NCBI RefSeq assembly: GCF_017916325.1
Contig: NC_090153.1
Location: 191,001 to 255,000, forward strand
Direction of reading: 5' to 3'
DNA: 64,000 nucleotides
From: Leishmania martiniquensis
Lineage: Eukaryota > Euglenozoa > Kinetoplastea > Trypanosomatida > Trypanosomatidae
Below, piece after piece: positions 33,037-41,008 of the stretch. Every line of letters starts with the position of its first letter. Position 1 is the stretch's first letter. Both the position numbers and the translations under genes were made by a program. A model generated the notes under the pieces. That model did not search any database and was not told where the DNA came from. It saw only the letters and a list, made by a program, of their open reading frames with translations.

Positions 33037-34179
33037 CTACCTTTGCACATTCGTGACCTTTAAGGAGACGTAAGGGTACTCCTGCTGCAAAGCACCAGTA
33101 TCAATAAATCCATCATTCGCCAGCGGGGTTGTCAAATCTGGGTATACCTGCGCGATGCGCTTGCGAATTTCGACCTCCTTATCGGCTGGTACTTGGAGCA
33201 CCACAGCAATGAAGCGCGGCGGGAGCCCAAACTTCAGTAACGCCTCGATAAACACACGTACAGCCTTCAGGTGTATCCAGGCAACGTAGCACGTACAGTA
33301 CTGCTGCCACAGCAGCGTGTAAAGTGCTTTTTTCTCCTTTTCGGCCTTCTGCTGCAGCTTCCGCAATTCCGCGGACGAGAGGTCGTCAGTGCCCTCAACT
33401 TCGCGGATCACATAACGCTTCTTGCGGCACGCCGCCTTCACGTCGTCCATCACCTTTCGGAACATCACAACGCTGTTGAGTACGTACTCTTTGTCTTCGG
33501 CTACAACGCGGTTCGACTGCGGGCACACGTACTCGTTCATTTTCCAGTACGTCGCCAGCCACTCCTTCTGCGCCGCCAAAGGAACAGCTACAAAAACAGT
33601 GACTAACAGCTCCGTATCCACAAAGCACTGATATTCACGATTATAGAGAGAAACCAGCTCGCGAATCGGACGGACAGACAGGTTTCCCTCGCCCTTCCTG
33701 TTTGCTGCTATGAGTTTGTTGCGCGTATCATTGTACTCCACCAGCATCACACGAACGCGCTCGTCAGCGGTAGCGTTGATTCGGACAAATTTCTCTATTA
33801 TGTTGTGAATCGCCTCCTTGGGGTCAAACTGTACAGAGCTCCACAGAAAGTTCTTGATATAGCCGGCCGCTGACATTTCCTGGGTCTGGTTGATTCGGAA
33901 GGTTGTTACTACACTACGCGGCTTTCCAGACGTTTCTTCCATCAGCCCTACCAGTTTGTGCACAGTGTTTTCCATTACAGGGTCTAGCTTCGCTAGCTCA
34001 TCACTTGCTTCCATCAGGGAGTCCAACGTTCCAACCTTAAGGCTGGGGATGACAAAGTGACGGAAGGCCTGTCCCAAAGGTCCCATTTGACGCACAAGGG
34101 CTTCGTACTGCGCTGACTGCAGGGTGTCCTGCGACTGCTGTAAGTACGGCAGCGCAAGAATAATGAAACTCTCGCTCAT
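33037..34179 (-). CDS. ATP6V1C: V-type proton ATPase subunit C
   Basis: The 380-residue product is subunit C of the V1 sector (Vma5/ATP6V1C), the peripheral-stalk subunit that clamps V1 to V0 and controls reversible assembly of the proton pump on acidic compartments. Recognisable family blocks are PSLKVGTLDSLMEASDELAK (50-69), SVVTTFRINQTQE near 95-107, FVAVPLAAQKEWLATYW near 185-201, the VAWIHLKAVRVFIEALLKFG helix and the GLPPRFIAVVLQVP strand near the end. Length fits the family (380-392). ATG at 34179 (MSESFIILALPYLQ) matches the usual N terminus. The in-frame extension to 34383 adds 68 residues unlike any subunit C and is taken as 5' UTR. It is the first supported gene of the minus-strand unit, next to the strand switch. 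Codon use is moderately GC-rich, less so than aconitase. Confidence 0.95.
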   Translation of the reverse strand: MSESFIILALPYLQQSQDTLQSAQYEALVRQMGPLGQAFRHFVIPSLKVGTLDSLMEASDELAKLDPVMENTVHKLVGLMEETSGKPRSVVTTFRINQTQEMSAAGYIKNFLWSSVQFDPKEAIHNIIEKFVRINATADERVRVMLVEYNDTRNKLIAANRKGEGNLSVRPIRELVSLYNREYQCFVDTELLVTVFVAVPLAAQKEWLATYWKMNEYVCPQSNRVVAEDKEYVLNSVVMFRKVMDDVKAACRKKRYVIREVEGTDDLSSAELRKLQQKAEKEKKALYTLLWQQYCTCYVAWIHLKAVRVFIEALLKFGLPPRFIAVVLQVPADKEVEIRKRIAQVYPDLTTPLANDGFIDTGALQQEYPYVSLKVTNVQR

Positions 34180-34637
34180 CTTTCTGCCAAAGAGGCTATT
34201 CTGCCTGTGTGCACATGTGGTAGATAGACAGGACGCGGATCGAAAGCAAGGGGATTTTTTTCTGCATATTTCCTCACCAATGAGAGATGAGCAGAGAGAA
34301 TGTCCTAAGATATGAGTAGCAGATGAATTCTGATATCTTAGCAGAGCTATTGAAACCCTAGACAGCAATTGGAGTGCTGCCATCGAGCGACTGATTTACC
34401 TCCCTAATCTATCAGCGAAAAGAGGAAGGAGTAGCCACATCACAAGGGCTGATATGTTCGCCTCTCGCCTTCCTCATCATTTTCGCTTAACGAAGACTTC
34501 ATCGTTCGGAGAAAGAAATCGGAAACCCCCCATTGCCATTGTTTCAAAGAAGGCCCTTAACGCCGCCGTATCGATTGCAGCAAAAACAAAAGCACGTGTC
34601 ACTTCTCTACCATATCACCGCTCTTAGATTGCACAAA

Positions 34638-34669
34638 GGCAAGCCCAAGAAAACCTTCGTGGGCTTGCC
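34638..34669. repeat. Perfect 10-bp inverted repeat (hairpin) in the strand-switch region
   Basis: GGCAAGCCCA at 34638-34647 and TGGGCTTGCC at 34660-34669 are exact reverse complements with a 12-base loop. The stem is GC-rich. It is the clearest short inverted repeat noticed in the strand-switch region. Function is unknown. Confidence 0.7.
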
Positions 34670-35961
34670 CATTATGATTTAAGATGCAAGTTTCACTCCG
34701 GTATGTTTCTCGAGGTCCCGGCAGGTGGGGTGACGTAGCGGTAAAATGCACGATGTCGGTACACTATCTGTTATTCGAGCACCGCCTCTGCCACAAACTC
34801 TACCTGCCTCGAAGGCCGCCACACAGTCGCCCCCTGCGCGCCAGCCGCCACGTCAGGAACTCCTCGGGGTGCTTTAGGCTTCCCACCCCAGTAGTCAGCG
34901 AGGGGCAGTCCGGCTGCGAGCGTTTTACCTTGGAAAAGTAGCGGCCGTGCAGAGGGCACAAAAGTAGTCACCGTTGCAGGATTCTCGACTGTACACATCT
35001 ACGGCCGGTGCATCGCCATCAGTAGCGAGTTCCGCCGTCGTGGCCCCATGACTTGAGATCGGCAGAGGAAGCTTGCCATTCTCTCAAGAGGGGATGCTTG
35101 GGCTTCTCACACAATGTGTACCAAATCCTCAAGAGCGCATCGGTTTCCCTTTGACGCTAGGGCAACCGAAGGAGGAAGCTCCTGCCAGCAAAGCGATACT
35201 TCTCCCCGATCGGTCAAACGCGGACTTCAATGGTGAAGGGAGGGCCGCATACGGTGACGCCAACGCCAAGGGTGACAACAGGTGGATTTGTTTTGCCACG
35301 TATGCGTTTCTAATGGTAAATGTCACAAGCCCCGGCAAGAAGGACCTCAGGCTGCCCTCCCCCCCCTCCTGCTCCCGAGTTCTGGTGCTCCCGTGGAGCT
35401 TCACCGTTCTTGCTGCTCTCTAAGTTTTTCAGCGGCCCCGATAGGAACACATTTGCCCACCAAACCCAGGCTTCAATGGCGAGGTGGGCTGCTGCCTATG
35501 AGAGGAACACACTCACCTTACAAACTCAAGCAGCGTCTATTGAGTCCATTCTCAGTCGACGTCGCAGCACACAAACGCACCTACTTCTCAAAAAAAGAAA
35601 CGATACATTTCGAGCTAGAAATTATTTACCGTCTTACTCGCGGAATGAGGACGTTTTTTTTTTTGTACACTCAGCTACAGAAGCTGCTTTTACAACACTG
35701 TCCTCTATTATGCTTCATTAATAACCGATACATCGGCGGAGCTTCCACTACCGGCTCTATTTGCTTCTGACGGGCAAAACCTTTCGTGGAAAATGAGATC
35801 GCGATGCGAACTTGCTGTGGCACTTTTCACGGCTCTGTGTCTGATGCTTCTGACGCTTGGGTGGAAGGAAACGAAAAAAACTCTCAAATGATTAGCTGTC
35901 GATGCTTGCATCCGTCCTGCTGTTTTCACTAGTCGCTCCCTCACAACCTAGCTCACTCCTA

Positions 35962-36008
35962 TGCTTTGCCTCTTGACTTCTCTTTTTCTGCCTTGCTCCG
36001 CTACTTAG
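35962..36008 (+). promoter_or_regulatory. Polypyrimidine tract and AG: splice acceptor for the ASH-domain gene
   Basis: A long C/T-rich tract ends in CTACTTAG with AG at 36007-36008, 50 bases before the ATG at 36058. This is a textbook trypanosomatid trans-splice site and supports the chosen start. Confidence 0.75.
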
Positions 36009-36057
36009 TGCAATCTCATGACCTCACTGCCGGTTTGTCCCGCCGTAAAACAAAAAA

Positions 36058-39000
36058 ATGGACTTTCTTTGCTTCCAAAATGGAGTGATCAAAAATTCAT
36101 TCTACCGCAACGATGATACTGACGGCGAGGACGGCGGCAGCACTCATCGGAAATGGAGGCGCCACCGGTACGAGGCAATCAGCAGCTCCGCCCCAGTATA
36201 CACGCGAAATCTGCTTTCAAAAGACAAGATGCCATTTCAATGCAGCCCAGCGGCGGTGCACTTCACCGATTATGACGTCGGCACAGAGCACAAGATTCTA
36301 GTTGCATTGACTAACACGGCGAGAGTTCCCAGAACATTTCGAGTCATGCCTATTTTGTCAAGGTGTGCAAATGTGGTGAGCGTTGAGTACGTCTTACCAC
36401 CTAAAATATCTCCAGGGCTCTCGTGGAATGTCACCGTTAAGTACCGACCTCGTGATCTTGATGATATTTCCACCTCCATTTATGTAAAGACTGATCTTGG
36501 TTACTTTGCAGTACCAGTTACCTCCTCTAAAAAAGTGTTCGCCTTTTCTGTGGAGCCGAAGAAGGTAAATTTTGGAACCGTAATCGTAGGTGAGAAGCGT
36601 GCGAAGAAAATCACGCTGCGAAACGATGGTGCAATGCCAGGAACAGTGATTGTTGGTGGCGACTTCAAATCTCTTCTCGGCCAACGGCACATCAATCCCG
36701 TAGACGGCAGAGAAATGAACTTCTTCCGGATTTCACCTCAGCAGTTTAAGATAGAGATACCGCCTTTCTCTGTATCGCAGATAGTTTTAAGCTTTGCTCC
36801 ACTGAACCCGATCGAGATAGAGAGTGAAATTACTTTCACTGAGAAGACCGACTCTCAACTCGCGCATGCTATCCCAATCAAGGGTAGTAGTACAGATCTT
36901 CCAGTGTTTCTGAGAACTGGAAAGCTCGACTTTGGGGCGTGCTTTTATGGCGAACGATACTGGGATGAGGTTTCTGTCGTTAATAGGGCTAACGTCGCCG
37001 CTGTCGCAGAGTTTAAAGTTCCTACCTCATTGCTCGACGCCCTAGATGTCCTTCCTTCCAGTGTGTGCATTCAGGCAGGGGAGGAGTACACTGTGCGAGT
37101 TCTCTTCACACCTCTGAAAGACCTACCGAAGGATTTTGGGGCGTTGATCAAATGCGTTGTGCAGGATCAAGCACTACCTCTCACGCTGAGCATAGAGGCC
37201 ATTCTCTCGTGTCGTGCGCCACGCCTTCTGTTGAGCTCCTTCTATATCGGGACGATCCCGATGGAAACGGTGCAATCTGTGCAGGTGCCTGTTACGAACG
37301 AATCGAGTGTGCTGCAACTGGTAGGGTTCGATAATCTTCCCGGATGGGTAACCGCTACACCTGAAGTCTTGACCCTTGTCCCTTATGAGAGAGCAAGCTT
37401 TACGCTGCAGATGGCGGCTCCGCAGGAGGGACGTTTTTCGCAACGCATAAGACTCACGAACGAGTTTGGCGATACGCAGCAAATTTTACTTAGCGGTCAG
37501 GGAACACGTCCCCCTATAGCACTATCAGCGCGGACGCTGTTGCTTCCCCCATGCAACATCGGCCGCAGTGTTTCCGCTACGACAGTGCTTTCCAACACAA
37601 GTGGTGCACTGATTCAGTTTCGCTTTTTTGTCCCGCCCACCTTTTTCAGAGTGTCACCTAACGCAGGTGTTTTGCAGCCAGGGGAAAGTGTTGTAACGGC
37701 TATCATTTTCCATGCGCCGATGGAAGTGGAGCAAGAGGAGCCACTGCAGCTGACCGCCTCGCCGCACCGGCCAGCCAAGCCGAAAAAGGACCTCAGCGCC
37801 GCACTCATCTCCGAGGCGCCGCCGCCAAGACAATCTGTTTATGACGACTGGGAGTCAGGCAGTGTGGAAGGGCTATGGAGCAAGCATAAGCAGTTTCGGA
37901 TTCAGTGCCGCTTGAACGGCACGGACGATGACTGTGCTTCTATCGCAGTGCGGTGCTGTGCAGTGCGGCCATCTGTGATGCTATACGAGGTGGAAAAAGC
38001 ATTGAGCACACCGCTGGGAAAGCAGCAGAAACCCATTGAAAACGATACTCGCCAAAATTTGACCAAGACTTCAGCGATTGCTGACAGAGGCGAAAACAGT
38101 GCTGCGCTGCCCAGCTACAAGGGAGAGGTGCTCATGGAGTTCGGGAGCGTGCCCATTCATCACACCTCGATCTGCTCGTGCAGGGTTAGCAATACTGGTG
38201 ATGAGCCTTGCATGATTCGCGCTCCGCCACCGAACCCTTTTTCCTCATTTTCGGTTATGAGTGTTGCGTTTGATGAGGTAGCGCCACACAATGTAGCGGA
38301 GATACCGGTCTCTTTTCACCCTCGTAGGTACGGAAAATTCAATGAACTGATAAAGGTGGAGATGACTATGCTCGATGGAGGGGCCGCGTTTGTTTTTTTG
38401 AACGTGCAAGGGTCATGCAGCTCAACACAGCTGATTGTCACCCCAGCAGAAACCGTTTCTCAACAGGACGTTGCCTCTATAGAATCTGTGCAGTATGTAG
38501 CGTTCAACTGCACGCGGAGCACAGAATCGACGCGGAAGGCTGTAAACTTTCACAACGTTGGCCTGTTTCCCCTTGATATTCTAATACATAGTTGCACGGC
38601 GAAAGATGAGCGGATGGAGACCGGGGACACAGCTGCGGATTGCGATCCTAGGGGCATACTGCCCTTCCTGGTGCACCCGCGCACGTTTACTTTGCAGCCG
38701 AACACGAAACAGTCGGTAGATGTTGTGTTCGCTCCATCAGACTCTGGGGTTTACTCGAAACGGCTGATCATTTCTGCCAGCGGCGAAAACAGTGAGCTTG
38801 TCCTAGAAGGACGGAGCGTAAGTGGTGGGATCTATTGCTTTCTGCCGATTTCAGACGCGAAGACTGGTAAACCGATAGCAGTCTCTTTCGAAGGTGATAT
38901 GGGTTGCCGGCCTGACTACCCTGTTTCGATACCTTTTGAGGCGGAGGATAATAAAACGTTGATAATCGGCAATCTCCTCAAAGGCCTCAGCGTGGAGTAC

Positions 39001-39249
39001 GAAGTGCAAAACTGGGAGCAGACGCGTGCTCTCGAAACACCACCAGAGTGGAGTGCAACTCCGCTTTCGCAGGTGATTGAGAGCGGCAAAGAGGTGCAGC
39101 TTTCTGTGCGGCGCTCACTTCTAGAAGAAGGTGAAGGCATGGTACCTCGCATCAGCTCCCCCTTTCCATTCCGATTTACAATCGTCTTGAGGGGTGATGG
39201 TGCGGGAATGCCATCTTATCGCGTGCTCTATGTTGTATGCACTGATTAG
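36058..39249 (+). CDS. Large ASH/Ig-like repeat protein, probable axonemal (hydin/CFAP-type)
   Basis: The 1063-residue product is built of repeated immunoglobulin-like beta domains of the ASH/MSP class. Typical signatures recur: KVNFGTVIVGEKRAKKITLRN (about 168-188), LDFGACFYGERYWDEVSVVN (about 288-307), VQVPVTNESSV (near 408), MEFGSVPIHHTSICSCRVSN (near 692) and FTLQPNTKQSVDVVFAPSDSGVY (near 878). ASH proteins are concentrated in cilia, centrosomes and the axonemal central pair (hydin, CFAP65, CFAP74, CFAP47). The exact orthologue cannot be settled by eye; a CFAP74- or CFAP65-type protein seems most likely. There is no signal peptide or membrane segment. The start ATG (36058) is well supported by the acceptor at 36008. 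Codon use is conspicuously AT-rich for this genome. It is the first supported gene of the plus-strand unit. Confidence 0.8.
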   Translation: MDFLCFQNGVIKNSFYRNDDTDGEDGGSTHRKWRRHRYEAISSSAPVYTRNLLSKDKMPFQCSPAAVHFTDYDVGTEHKILVALTNTARVPRTFRVMPILSRCANVVSVEYVLPPKISPGLSWNVTVKYRPRDLDDISTSIYVKTDLGYFAVPVTSSKKVFAFSVEPKKVNFGTVIVGEKRAKKITLRNDGAMPGTVIVGGDFKSLLGQRHINPVDGREMNFFRISPQQFKIEIPPFSVSQIVLSFAPLNPIEIESEITFTEKTDSQLAHAIPIKGSSTDLPVFLRTGKLDFGACFYGERYWDEVSVVNRANVAAVAEFKVPTSLLDALDVLPSSVCIQAGEEYTVRVLFTPLKDLPKDFGALIKCVVQDQALPLTLSIEAILSCRAPRLLLSSFYIGTIPMETVQSVQVPVTNESSVLQLVGFDNLPGWVTATPEVLTLVPYERASFTLQMAAPQEGRFSQRIRLTNEFGDTQQILLSGQGTRPPIALSARTLLLPPCNIGRSVSATTVLSNTSGALIQFRFFVPPTFFRVSPNAGVLQPGESVVTAIIFHAPMEVEQEEPLQLTASPHRPAKPKKDLSAALISEAPPPRQSVYDDWESGSVEGLWSKHKQFRIQCRLNGTDDDCASIAVRCCAVRPSVMLYEVEKALSTPLGKQQKPIENDTRQNLTKTSAIADRGENSAALPSYKGEVLMEFGSVPIHHTSICSCRVSNTGDEPCMIRAPPPNPFSSFSVMSVAFDEVAPHNVAEIPVSFHPRRYGKFNELIKVEMTMLDGGAAFVFLNVQGSCSSTQLIVTPAETVSQQDVASIESVQYVAFNCTRSTESTRKAVNFHNVGLFPLDILIHSCTAKDERMETGDTAADCDPRGILPFLVHPRTFTLQPNTKQSVDVVFAPSDSGVYSKRLIISASGENSELVLEGRSVSGGIYCFLPISDAKTGKPIAVSFEGDMGCRPDYPVSIPFEAEDNKTLIIGNLLKGLSVEYEVQNWEQTRALETPPEWSATPLSQVIESGKEVQLSVRRSLLEEGEGMVPRISSPFPFRFTIVLRGDGAGMPSYRVLYVVCTD

Positions 39250-40036
39250 CGCCATACAGCTCTCGATATCTTTTTTCTCCAATCGTGGAGTGGTTCTGAT
39301 GTTTTCGACTGCCCATGCTTCGTGCACGTCCCCATGTATTGGCGGTCACGCATATATTTTTCTGACTGGAAATCTTGCACTTAATGTAGACATGTATAGA
39401 AAGAGAAACCTTTGGGTTTTTTCCTCTTCTCACTTACGCGCCCTTCTCGTCTGTGTGTGGAGCACAAGCCTTTCGGCATTTTCCTGATCATCGAAGTTCG
39501 AAGACCTTGCAGTCGAAAACAAAAACGAACCTGCACCTACACCCACGCAAAATAGCGAAAAGAAAACATCCGAGGCATTGCCGACAGCACGATGTTGTTT
39601 GACGGATGCCGACATGTCACCCTGTATGGTGGGCGACATCGGCTGGCTCGGTGGCGCAGCATCTTCTCTGCTCTTCCGAGGGAGGAAAGAAAAATAAATT
39701 AAGGACATGAGAAGAGAAGCGATCACAGTTGCCTGTGCTTGGGAGGGACGCGCCTTCTGACCCTATTCACATGACGTCGATATTTGACTTGGTGTACTTT
39801 TTTGTTGTTGCTTGATTGGCTGTCGACCGGCCCTTGTGTTGTCTCTCCTCGGTCTCTTCCGGGCCGCTTTGAAAACGTTCTCCAACTTCGAGTTCGCCCT
39901 TGGTGCGCTGCGGCAGTTTCTTGCAGTAGCTTCCCTCTCTAGTATTTCACGCTTCTGCTGCCACTGCAGGTTGCGTGCGCTCATTCTAGGCACTCTTTCG
40001 TGCAACATCTTGAGAGCAGAGAGGCGAAACTCGAAG
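39250..40036. other. Spacer between ASH-domain and dienoyl-CoA isomerase genes
   Basis: No gene is supported in the direction of transcription. AG acceptors preceded by pyrimidines lie at 39925-39926, 39941-39942 and 39968-39969, upstream of the isomerase start. A minus-strand frame at 39430-39708 encodes a possible small membrane protein but runs against the array. Confidence 0.55.
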
Positions 40037-41008
40037 ATGAAGACGTGCTGTCAGTTGCTTTCTGCAGCAGAGGCATCGTCGCTTATACGGTGTATTGGTC
40101 CCTTCTCCGTGCACTACGGCGAGGCAAAGGGTGTCATCGAAGTCTTCTCCGGGGACCCCAAGCACCCTGTGAAGAAGCTCAACCTTCTTGGCCTCTCCTA
40201 TGCAGCCTCTCTCACGGGCCTCTCATGGCTACTCTCCGAGGAACTCAACGCTGAGGCCCGTGTCGCCATCTTTGCAGCACGTGATGGGTGCTCGTTCTCG
40301 GCCGGCATCGACTTGAAGGAGCTCTCGGGTACGTCACTACCTCCTGTCGGTGGTGCCGCTGCAACCGCAGCAGCTTCGACCGACTGTAAAGCCCCTGCGA
40401 TGCTTCTTCAGAGCCAGCATCGTATGGTGCGCGCTTTTCAAGATGGAGTGTCTTCTCTGGCGCGGTGCCGCATTCCCATCATCGCTGCTATCGATCGGCA
40501 CTGCATCGGTGGGGCAACATCGATCGCATCTGCGTGCGATGTGCGATACGCCACAAGGCGCGCAACCTTTTCTGTGAAAGAGGCAGCCGTGGGTCTCTCG
40601 GCGGATATTGGTGCGTTGCAGCGTCTTCCCACCATTATTGGTGAGGGACGCACGCGCGAGCTTGCCTTTACATGTCGCGACTTCAGCGGCGCAGAGGCCA
40701 AGGAAATGGGCTTTGTCGAGGAGGTATGTGCCGATTATCCAGCGCTCCTCGCCCATGCGCGCATGCGGGCTGCACAGATTGCTGCCAACTCTCCCCTGGG
40801 CGTGCAGAACACAAAGCTGGTCTTGAACTGGGAGCGGGAGCGGGTTGCTCAGAGGTCACTCGAGTACCAAGCCGCGATCAACGCCTTTAGCCTGCGCTGC
40901 AACGACATACCAGAGGCAGCGCGAGCGTTTGCCGAGAGACGGGCGCCTGTGTTCACGGATTACATGGTAAATCCCACGGGAGGCCTGCCGCAGACAAAGC
41001 AATCGTGA
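40037..41008 (+). CDS. ECH1: Delta(3,5)-delta(2,4)-dienoyl-CoA isomerase-like crotonase
   Basis: The 323-residue product belongs to the enoyl-CoA hydratase/isomerase (crotonase) superfamily and fits ECH1, which moves double bonds in the beta-oxidation of unsaturated fatty acids. The oxyanion-hole segments are FSAGIDLKEL (87-96) and HCIGGATSIASACDVRYA (155-172). The stretch VKEAAVGLSADIGALQRLP (180-198) matches ECH1 closely and keeps both catalytic acids, Glu182 and Asp190; ordinary hydratases lack this pair. A Gly/Ala-rich insertion (100-118) is a local oddity. The C terminus is not a standard SKL peroxisomal signal. The N terminus (MKTCCQLLSAAEASSLIRC) could be mitochondrial. ATG at 40037 is chosen because splice acceptors lie at 39925-39969. 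The longer frame from 39812 would run through them. Codon use returns to the GC-rich genome norm. Confidence 0.9.
   Translation: MKTCCQLLSAAEASSLIRCIGPFSVHYGEAKGVIEVFSGDPKHPVKKLNLLGLSYAASLTGLSWLLSEELNAEARVAIFAARDGCSFSAGIDLKELSGTSLPPVGGAAATAAASTDCKAPAMLLQSQHRMVRAFQDGVSSLARCRIPIIAAIDRHCIGGATSIASACDVRYATRRATFSVKEAAVGLSADIGALQRLPTIIGEGRTRELAFTCRDFSGAEAKEMGFVEEVCADYPALLAHARMRAAQIAANSPLGVQNTKLVLNWERERVAQRSLEYQAAINAFSLRCNDIPEAARAFAERRAPVFTDYMVNPTGGLPQTKQS

Larger units (their letters stand above)
34180..36057. promoter_or_regulatory. Divergent strand-switch region, likely bidirectional transcription start
   Basis: Every supported gene to the left is on the minus strand and every one to the right is on the plus strand, so the two polycistronic units diverge here. 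In trypanosomatids such regions are where RNA polymerase II starts in both directions, marked by modified histones rather than by a sequence-defined promoter. Visible content: a 10-bp-stem hairpin at 34638-34669, an 11-T run at 35654-35664, and an imperfect 60-base-spaced duplication (35443-35473 and 35503-35533). Several short frames on both strands read as protein-like but shift frame, so a decayed gene is possible. No TATA box or other promoter element can be claimed. Confidence 0.8.

Noticed and set aside
34180..34383. N-terminal extension of V-ATPase subunit C
   Set aside because: The family begins at the MSES-type start; the 68 added residues resemble no subunit C.
34708..34780. tRNA-like stretch of about 73 bases with GGCAG...CTGCC ends in the strand-switch region
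   Set aside because: The ends can pair, but the D-arm, anticodon stem and T-loop do not fold and the box A and box B positions do not fit. Taken as chance.
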